Both the position numbers and the translations under genes were made by a program. The notes under the pieces were generated by a model, which made no database searches, had not been told where the DNA came from, and saw nothing but the letters and a program-made list of their open reading frames with translations. A DNA stretch of 24,795 bases, taken from IMG/VR virus record IMGVR_UViG_3300047997_000099, positions 1 to 24,795 of that record, one strand, 5' to 3'. How positions within the stretch are numbered: position 1 is the stretch's first letter; each line of letters opens with the position of its first letter. The DNA is from a virus. Of this stretch, positions 10,351 to 17,000 are shown one piece after another.

Positions 10351-10770
10351 TTACATTTTGTAGGTTTCATCTGTAGAAATTTTGATTGGTCCCTGCTCAA
10401 GACGAATAGTCTGCGAAGGTGCAGTTTGTGCTGCTTTCTCAATCAATCTTTCCATCTGGTCTTTTGTGATACCACCATTACTACCACCACCTTCTCCTGC
10501 TTTCTTCGCTGCCTGGACACCAAAAGTAGCTAAAACTCCAGTGAAGACGCTGGCAATAAAAGTCGGATCTAGTTTCTGCTCTGGGATACCCAGTGCAGGT
10601 GGAAGTTTGATGTATGCAAGCGTGAGAATTCCCCCGCTCCACACAAGAATGCCGAGCCTAACAAAAGTAGACAGAATAGCAAGCTGTTCTTCTTTGTCAT
10701 CTGCTGCCTCTTTAATTTTACCGAGAAGACCTTTCTTTTTAGGGTCTTCTTTTTTAACTTCGTCAGGCAT
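10351..10770 (-). CDS. 139-residue two-helix membrane protein, holin-like in outline
   Basis: The start chosen is ATG 10770 (MPDEVKKEDPKKKGLLGKIK); a TTG at 10779 would add three residues but is weaker. The basic N-terminus is followed by two hydrophobic segments (residues about 33-53, AILSTFVRLGILVWSGGILT; about 70-86, FIASVFTGVLATFGVQAA), then KK, a Gly-rich spacer and a charged helix (DQMERLIEKAAQ). Two helices with charged ends resemble class II holins, but similar proteins are found in virions, so I leave function open. A late box (10792-10799) lies just upstream, overlapping the gene 16 stop. Confidence 0.7.
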   Translation of the reverse strand: MPDEVKKEDPKKKGLLGKIKEAADDKEEQLAILSTFVRLGILVWSGGILTLAYIKLPPALGIPEQKLDPTFIASVFTGVLATFGVQAAKKAGEGGGSNGGITKDQMERLIEKAAQTAPSQTIRLEQGPIKISTDETYKM

Positions 10771-10790
10771 CGAATACAATCAAGGCTCTT

Positions 10791-11228
10791 CTATTTATCT
10801 ATTTGCTCCTCATTTCCTTCTAGTTCTGCACGTTTCAGCATCTTCGCAAGATCGGCAGTACTACCAACAAACATAGTATTGTTTACTGTTGACGGACCCT
10901 TTGCGTCTTTTCCTTCTTTTACTTCTTTAGTATCCTTCTGGAGTTTCATCAACTTATCAGTTGTATCTCCTAAATTTTTAATCATCAAAGCTGCAACTTC
11001 GTATGCTCTGGGATGATCAGACGATGCAGCAACGTCAAGAATACCGTTCAAAGCTTCTTGACCTTTTTCTATTAGGTTGTAAAGTTGACCACGAGTATAT
11101 TCATAGTCCTTCGTGACATCTTCTTCTCTGACTTTCTTTTCTTCTGGAACAACTGTAGACTGTACCACTTCGACTTCCTCGTCAGGAAGATTAAAAACGT
11201 CTTGCATATTTTCGTCTAGTTTGCTCAT
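10791..11228 (-). CDS. 16: Terminase small subunit (T4 gp16-like)
   Basis: 145 residues, mostly helical and acidic: MSKLDENMQDVFNLPDEEVE, then the central helical pair (DYEYTRGQLYNLIEKGQEAL, HPRAYEVAALMIKNLGDTTD) and a C-terminal part with TMFVGSTADLAKMLKR. This arrangement and the position after genes 13-14-15 match T4 gp16, which forms a ring that recognises concatemeric DNA and regulates the large terminase gp17. Its ATG overlaps the stop of gene 15 by 4 nt. Gene 17, which usually follows gene 16 in T4-like phages, is not next here. Confidence 0.85.
   Translation of the reverse strand: MSKLDENMQDVFNLPDEEVEVVQSTVVPEEKKVREEDVTKDYEYTRGQLYNLIEKGQEALNGILDVAASSDHPRAYEVAALMIKNLGDTTDKLMKLQKDTKEVKEGKDAKGPSTVNNTMFVGSTADLAKMLKRAELEGNEEQIDK
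10792..10799 (-). promoter_or_regulatory. Late promoter box GATAAATA
   Basis: 7 of 8 match to TATAAATA on the minus strand, overlapping the stop of gene 16. The predicted start near 10785 gives the 139-residue membrane protein a leader of about 15 nt. Confidence 0.55.
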
Positions 11229-12019
11229 AAGAATTCAAAACCTTCATTAAAACCAAAGTTGTCATCTGGTGCTACTAAAGCATCATCAGCTGATGTAATC
11301 ACACCATCGCCATCTTTATCTTCCAGTGCCTTAGGTGTATATGTAAGACGAATATCTTTTCTTCTATTCGAGTCAGACATATTACCAATCTCCATAATAG
11401 ATTTCTTAATAACACTGATGTTGGTAAGAGGACCGTAGAGATATGTTTTTACTGTAAAACTTAATCTGTATTCTAGGTAACGACGTTGCTTAAAGTCTCC
11501 ATCATATTGATCGGTGTAATCAACATTGTTAAGAACAACAGGAACGTCTCTAACTTCATCCATATCAGGAATCATCTTGATAGGGATATTAAAAGCTGGT
11601 TGGAAATATGGAAGAATTTGTTCCAGGATACTCAAACCATCATCTTGAGACTTAGCAAGAATACCTAATTCAAATCCTATGTTATAAGGAACAGGCATAT
11701 ATTGCTTTCTGACACCGCCAGTTGCGTCATCCGTATTCTTGTATATTTGAATAGGACTAGTCTTTCTCGTACCATCGTACGTATAACTAGTCATCTCAAA
11801 ATATAATCTCGGAAGAGTCACCTGAGACTGTTTGTCTACATTAGGTAGATCTTCCAATCTCACGACAAATTTATCTCTAGGACCATATGCTAGAGGAACC
11901 TTTTCGCGAATCACTTCGTTGCCAGCTTCGTCTAAGTCACGCAATTCGATATTATTAAAAATAGTACCGAACGCAATGACTGTACGCCGAATAGTGCCGT
12001 TATAGAAATACTGTAACAT
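11225..12019 (-). CDS. 15: Tail sheath stabiliser and completion protein (T4 gp15-like)
   Basis: 264 residues starting MLQYFYNGTIRRTVIAFGTI, which matches the N-terminus expected of gp15 homologues (short strand, then LFNNIxI-like). Landmarks: IPIKMIPDMDEVRDVPVVLN and the central YLEYRLSFTVKTYLYGP. In T4 it forms a hexamer that caps the finished tail and docks on the neck. The C-terminus carries DKDGDGVITSAD, a full EF-hand/dockerin-type calcium loop not expected in T4 gp15. It starts directly at the stop of gene 14 and overlaps gene 16 by 4 nt. Confidence 0.92.
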   Translation of the reverse strand: MLQYFYNGTIRRTVIAFGTIFNNIELRDLDEAGNEVIREKVPLAYGPRDKFVVRLEDLPNVDKQSQVTLPRLYFEMTSYTYDGTRKTSPIQIYKNTDDATGGVRKQYMPVPYNIGFELGILAKSQDDGLSILEQILPYFQPAFNIPIKMIPDMDEVRDVPVVLNNVDYTDQYDGDFKQRRYLEYRLSFTVKTYLYGPLTNISVIKKSIMEIGNMSDSNRRKDIRLTYTPKALEDKDGDGVITSADDALVAPDDNFGFNEGFEFL

Positions 12020-12882
12020 TAGAAACTACCTGTCTTATTTCCGATATCTCCGAATGGATTTCTTTCGGAGAAGTCAATGACATCATCTGCCTTGAATTCA
12101 ATAATTTGATTATCGTCATACTGTATACTTTCTATGGTAACAGTAGTGAACGATTGAATAGTACCGCTGCCGTTTGGACCTGTGACAATCTCATTTTCTT
12201 GGAACGATCCTTTAGGATAGACAACGGTAAGTTTACCAGTGCCAGAATCAAAGTCTACGACAGTACCAGAAGCACCACCAGCTGCTGTAAAGTCTTCACC
12301 TTCAGCAAAGGTGCCAGTAACATTGATCAGTGTAATCGGGAAGGTATAAGCTTCCTTCTCTAGTTGATCAACAGCAAGATCGCCAGTATCAAAGAGAGTG
12401 TTACCACGCTCCATAATTTCAGCGGTGATGGTGTAGAAATAAACTTTCCCCAATTGGAAGAAAGGCATTTCTTTTTCAACGAATTTGATTTCGTAATTAT
12501 CACCTGTTAAGGGATAATGAATGATATCTCCTTCATTGGGTCGATCAGGAAGTTGCGGATTTGCTGCATCAACTTGACTCCACCTATTGACAGAAACAAC
12601 AAATGTTGCTTCGTCTGTGATACGGAGACCAAACTTTGTAACGAGCTCAGCACCCATTCCACCGAATCCTTCTACGTTTTGTAGAAGCATCTCCACTACG
12701 TATATATCCTCAAAACGTGAAAGAACGACATCATTCAACACATCGTCCTGAATCATCACTCTTGGAATATACTTAATGTCACTCCCAAAAAGTTTAATTT
12801 GTTCATCTACAAGATCTTGTACAAGACCCTGTTCTCCAGATGTACCGCCGTGTAAAGCGGGAAAGTAAGGACTAGTAGGCAT
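12019..12882 (-). CDS. 14: Neck protein (T4 gp14-like)
   Basis: 287 residues, starting MPTSPYFPALHGGTSGEQGL. Supporting parts: a DLVDEQIKLFGSDIKYIPR region near the N-terminus, GDIIHYPLTGDNYEIKFVE and FQLGKVYFYTITAEIMERG, which are typical of gp14 neck proteins of T4-like phages, and the C-terminal RNPFGDIGN. gp14 with gp13 closes the filled head and makes the joint to the tail. A beta-rich insert at residues about 190-250 (TFAEGEDFTAAGGASGTVVD onward) looks like an added immunoglobulin-like or SH3-like piece. One-base overlaps link it to genes 13 and 15. Confidence 0.92.
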   Translation of the reverse strand: MPTSPYFPALHGGTSGEQGLVQDLVDEQIKLFGSDIKYIPRVMIQDDVLNDVVLSRFEDIYVVEMLLQNVEGFGGMGAELVTKFGLRITDEATFVVSVNRWSQVDAANPQLPDRPNEGDIIHYPLTGDNYEIKFVEKEMPFFQLGKVYFYTITAEIMERGNTLFDTGDLAVDQLEKEAYTFPITLINVTGTFAEGEDFTAAGGASGTVVDFDSGTGKLTVVYPKGSFQENEIVTGPNGSGTIQSFTTVTIESIQYDDNQIIEFKADDVIDFSERNPFGDIGNKTGSF

Positions 12883-13685
12883 TACCCGATAAGATCGTAG
12901 GGCGGTAAGGCATAAGTAGAAAGAATCTCAGATTCTATTTTTTCTACTTCAGCAACAGCTTCGGTGTAAATCTTTTCTCCATTGAGAGAAATCCCACCAG
13001 GCAGTTGAACACCAGTATATTTTGTCAAGTTGGTACCCCATTGTCTCTTTACGAGAGCGGTGAGATACTTCTTCAGGAATGGATCATTATAAATTTGTGT
13101 GTATGTGGTGGGATCCAATGCTCTATAGCATTCGATAATCAGGAACTCACCTTTTTTAATATCCTCAGCTGCTGTATCAAGATAAAGACGATCTTGTCTC
13201 TGATTCCATCTATACTGAATAAATGTTCCGTTGTTCAAAACAAAGTCAAGAGTTTCTAGATAACTCTTAGTCATATAATAATTTAAAATATCTACAGCAC
13301 CAAAGTGGTAGAGGTCATTAAGAAATATTTGATACTCAATACCAAAAAGAGCACCTCTGATCCCACTAGACTTAATACCAAAAATACGATTAATACCATA
13401 AACGTGTTCAGGGATAGGGATGTAGTTATCCCTTTCAGTCCACTCGCTTCCTGAAACTGATGTGGTTTGATTTTGCGATTTAAATCTTGTGACATCATCT
13501 TCCGTAATCTCGTGCTTCAGCATCATTTTTTCGGTGCCGTTGTATGTCCACTCTGCAAATTTTTGCAAAGCGTCATCCGTCAGATCATCGATCTGCTCTT
13601 GGGCAACGTTAACTTGCAAGACAGGTTCGCCAAGCTGCCTCTTGCAATAGTTCTGTAATTCAGTTCTCGTACTTGGTGACGCCAT
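12882..13685 (-). CDS. 13: Neck protein (T4 gp13-like)
   Basis: 267 residues: MASPSTRTELQNYCKRQLGE, then a helix (QIDDLTDDALQKFAEWTYNG) and the middle region FGIEYQIFLNDLYHFGAVDI with YRWNQRQDRLYLD, ending LPPYDLIG. The helical start and QRQxRLYLD region fit gp13 of T4-like phages. First gene of the operon 13-14-15-16, with a late box (13709-13716) inside the loop of the preceding terminator. Confidence 0.93.
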   Translation of the reverse strand: MASPSTRTELQNYCKRQLGEPVLQVNVAQEQIDDLTDDALQKFAEWTYNGTEKMMLKHEITEDDVTRFKSQNQTTSVSGSEWTERDNYIPIPEHVYGINRIFGIKSSGIRGALFGIEYQIFLNDLYHFGAVDILNYYMTKSYLETLDFVLNNGTFIQYRWNQRQDRLYLDTAAEDIKKGEFLIIECYRALDPTTYTQIYNDPFLKKYLTALVKRQWGTNLTKYTGVQLPGGISLNGEKIYTEAVAEVEKIESEILSTYALPPYDLIG

Positions 13686-13690
13686 CGCAC

Positions 13691-13752
13691 AAAAATACCC
13701 TTCTTATCTATTTAGCCGTACGTAAAGTACTGCTTTAACAGAGAGAAGGGTA
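13691..13752 (-). terminator. Long-loop terminator enclosing the gene 13 late promoter
   Basis: On the minus strand TACCCTTCT (13744-13752) and AGAAGGGTA (13696-13704) form a perfect 9-bp stem followed by TTTTT (13691-13695). The 39-nt loop contains the late box. Confidence 0.6.
13709..13716 (-). promoter_or_regulatory. Late promoter box GCTAAATA for genes 13-16
   Basis: Same variant as before the plus-strand cluster and the 125-residue gene. The predicted start near 13702 falls in the 3' arm of the surrounding terminator, leaving a leader of about 17 nt. Confidence 0.65.
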
Positions 13753-13771
13753 GAAAGTCGGATACTAAAGC

Positions 13772-13984
13772 TTAGGCAACCTCTGCTTCGGTAAGCAGTT
13801 CACGCTCGGGTGCTTCGCCATCTGGTTCATTTTGATCCTGCAGGATATTCAATCCTTCTACAGCACCTTGGAGTTTCAGGTAACGCTCTTTGGCATTTGC
13901 AAGCTTCTGTTCGTAGTCAGCAATCTCTTTCATCAGGTCTTTAGCCTGAGTAGAGAAGTTGAGAATAAGTTCTTCAGTGGTCAT
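13772..13984 (-). CDS. 70-residue coiled-coil protein
   Basis: A nearly continuous helix (MTTEELILNFSTQAKDLMKE, then IADYEQKLANAKERYLKLQG) with heptad-like hydrophobic spacing, followed by an acidic tail. Likely an oligomeric small protein, either a chaperone-like or minor structural component between the fibre cassette and the neck genes. It has a combined early/late promoter (14032-14060) set into the terminator of the 1792-residue gene. No family recognised. Confidence 0.75.
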   Translation of the reverse strand: MTTEELILNFSTQAKDLMKEIADYEQKLANAKERYLKLQGAVEGLNILQDQNEPDGEAPERELLTEAEVA

Positions 13985-14004
13985 TTTGGATTCTTTAATT
14001 ACGT

Positions 14005-14031
14005 AAAAAAGAGGGGACCGAAGTCCCCCCT
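14005..14031 (-). terminator. Rho-independent terminator of the 1792-residue gene
   Basis: AGGGGGGAC, a TTCG tetraloop and GTCCCCTCT form a 9-bp stem with one G-T wobble, running into six T residues (14005-14010). Same tetraloop design as the psbA terminator. Confidence 0.92.
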
Positions 14032-14060
14032 AGTATAGAGTATTTAGTTGTCCAGGTCAA
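14032..14060 (-). promoter_or_regulatory. Combined early and late promoter abutting a terminator
   Basis: TTGACC (14055-14060), a 17-bp spacer and TATACT (14032-14037) form an early-type promoter. A late box ACTAAATA (14041-14048) lies in its spacer. Both predicted starts fall in or at the terminator stem at 14011-14031. Confidence 0.6.
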
Positions 14061-14073
14061 TCGGTTTCCCGTA

Positions 14074-17000
14074 TTATGCCTGAGACTCACTCCAGGAAAT
14101 ACGACCCGTGACGGTGAAGGGTGAGGTGTTGTTCACACCCGTAAGGTCAACAGGTTCAGCGATAACAGTCAGGAGGTCAGGTCCGTTCGGGAAGATACCG
14201 TCACCGCCGAGGATGGAGTTACCCATCTCAACCAGGGTGCTAATATCATACGAGATGGAACCTGTACCACGCTTACCAGAGTTGTCAATCTGACCACCAG
14301 CAGCACGGAAGGAGAAGATCTCAAGACCACCAGCGTAGGTGTCGTCCACCGTGTGCTTGATCAACTGAGACAGTGACGGAGGTGCCACGTCTAAGTATTG
14401 GTCAGTGGACAGCGACGGGTTCAAGATCAGTTTGATCTCGCACTCGTGCGTGTTCACGATGTCAAGAGAGTTGAGCTGCAACTGCATTCGGTTGATGATC
14501 TCACGTTCACCCAAGGAACCAGACAGCGAAGAGTCCACAGAAGGCGACAGGCGAATAGACACCAACGGAATCTGCGAAGGCACCACGTTGTCAGTACCAG
14601 TAACTGCACCAACCGAGAATTGAGTGCCACTAGGAACAGCAGGACTACCCAGATCACTATTAATGATGCTGGTACCTCTGTTGTACTGGAAGCGCTCGTT
14701 ACCGTTAGTATCGATATACAAGAAGTCAACTTCTAGATTACCGCTCGAAGAACGAGAACGATAGATAGCGCGACCATCTACGAACCAACCATTAGCAATG
14801 GTAGTCTGATACACAGTAGTACCCTGTGTTAGCTTACCAGACTCACTAGTTGGGAAGAACGTTCTAATGTAGAAACGCATATTACGCGACCAACCTTCAC
14901 CAACGTTATATTGGGATTGGATTGACGAGTTTTGGTTCGTTGTAGCGCTTTGTGCAACTTCGTTGGTAAACTTCAGCAAGTTACCAGATGCAGTAAACAG
15001 ATACGCTTTGTCACTATCGAATCTACCATCGGTGATAACAGAAGTACCCCAGTGGAACAGAGACGGAATGTAAGTCGGAATACCAACGTTCTGAATCTCA
15101 TAACGTGCAGGCAAGTTACCAGATCTGAAGTATGCCTCGGTCAAGCGGTTGTTGTGCTTGAACTCGTGGATGTACTTAACGTGACCGTTCTGATCCTTAA
15201 ATCCGAAACGAATCTTACCAGCACCATACCAGGAGTAGTCCATATACGCCATCTGGATCTTACTGATGTCTAGAATAAATCCAGACTTACCAGATCCATC
15301 ACAGTTATCGACGTTCCATTCGCCCTGAGGCTTCTTGGTATCGATTGTCTTAGTCAGAATGATGTTAGCAGCGGTGATACCCTTGTATTGTGGTTGAACA
15401 ACAATCTGGTTGTTGTTAACAACACGAATAACTTTATGGGACTGACCACGAATAACAACGTAATCATTCACGGACAGCTGTGAGATGAACGCAGTGTCAT
15501 CACCATCAACCACATTAGAACCACGAGTCACAGAAACGCGACCAGTCAGTTGTGTAGTAGAAGAACGACGGACACAGTTCAGTACTGAACCGTTGTACTC
15601 AAAGAACATACCGTTCTGGAAGTCGTACATACCGCAACGGACGTTGGAACCACTCCAGTTAAGAACGTGGTAACCTGTGAAACCGCCAGCAGCAGATGAT
15701 GTAGGCTCTTGATCAAGAATGAAAGTATAAGTAAATTCGTCAGTTATAGTGGCAACACTATAGGTGCCGTTATAAGAAACGTCATCAGCATCAACGAACT
15801 TGATAGTTGTACCAACTTCAAGGTTATGTGGAAGCTTCGTCTCAACAATAACGCGGTGATAGGTTGTACCATCAACGTAAGGTGAGTAGAAGACTCGGAT
15901 TGCAGGGTTCTTAGGACAGAAGTTAATAGCAAGTGAACACTGGATACCTTTACCTGACTGGTAACGGAAATATCTACGTGTCTGTCTTACAATCTGACCG
16001 TCTGGAGACTTACTAGTACCAATCTCCATACCACCGTCAAATGGTCTGTGGAGGAAGAATCCATCAGGACGCACATAAATTGCGGTGTCGATGAAGTATT
16101 CGGTAGGACCAGAAGAGTTGACAGCTCCTGTAGTAAATACTGCATCATCAGTTGTCAGCAGTTCAGTGTCATCCTTAATTGCTGCAATAGTAGTCTCGAT
16201 AATCGAGAACGTTCCAGCAGAATTATTATTAACATAACGGAACGGATCACCCACTTTAAAGTAGCGTGTGAAGTTCGTATCAGTACCAATAACAATACGT
16301 GAACCAGTCTGTGTAGCAACCAAACCAGCACCAACCACACGACCGTCCATATTAGTATGGATCAGTTTCTGCAGAGGTGTCTGCGAACCACCAGAAGTGA
16401 ACTGGACATTAGTACCAGCAAGAGCACCTGCTAGTGATTCTGATAGTTTGAGATGATCTTGATCAATCACGATCACGAAGTAGTCACGGTTATCAACCAG
16501 ACCACCAACGGTTGTACCGCCAGCATCCTGATAAATTACACGCTGACCAGTCTTCATAAAGTGATTTTCGATGCGCAAGGTGTGATCAGTAGTATCGACC
16601 ATACCAGAGCTACCAGTTTCACGTGCGTCGAACGTCTTCGTGGAAGGAACGATCTGGAACGGAACTTCGATAACAAGTTGAGTTGCGTCTTTGACATCAC
16701 TAACACTATAGGCACCATCAGTAGCACCGAATGCAGCAGTCTGGTTCTCAAACACTTGAGTACCTGAACCACCAGAAGTGACATCGATTTCTCCACCAGG
16801 ATAGCTGAAGGAAGAACTCGAACCAAGGGCAAAACGATCGTTGCTAACAACCTTAACGTAATACTGACTACTAGGCGTCAAGTTACCAATTGCGGTACCA
16901 GCCGTGGTGTAGAACAAACGCTCGCCGTTAGACAAGTTATGGTTCTCGTAGTAGAAAGAGTTACGGAGAGGGTTGGAGAAGATACCCGTCATACCATACG

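Noticed and set aside
10382-10876. 164-codon plus-strand open frame
   Set aside because: It runs antisense to the 139-residue membrane protein and gene 16, both well supported, and looks like biased shadow sequence.
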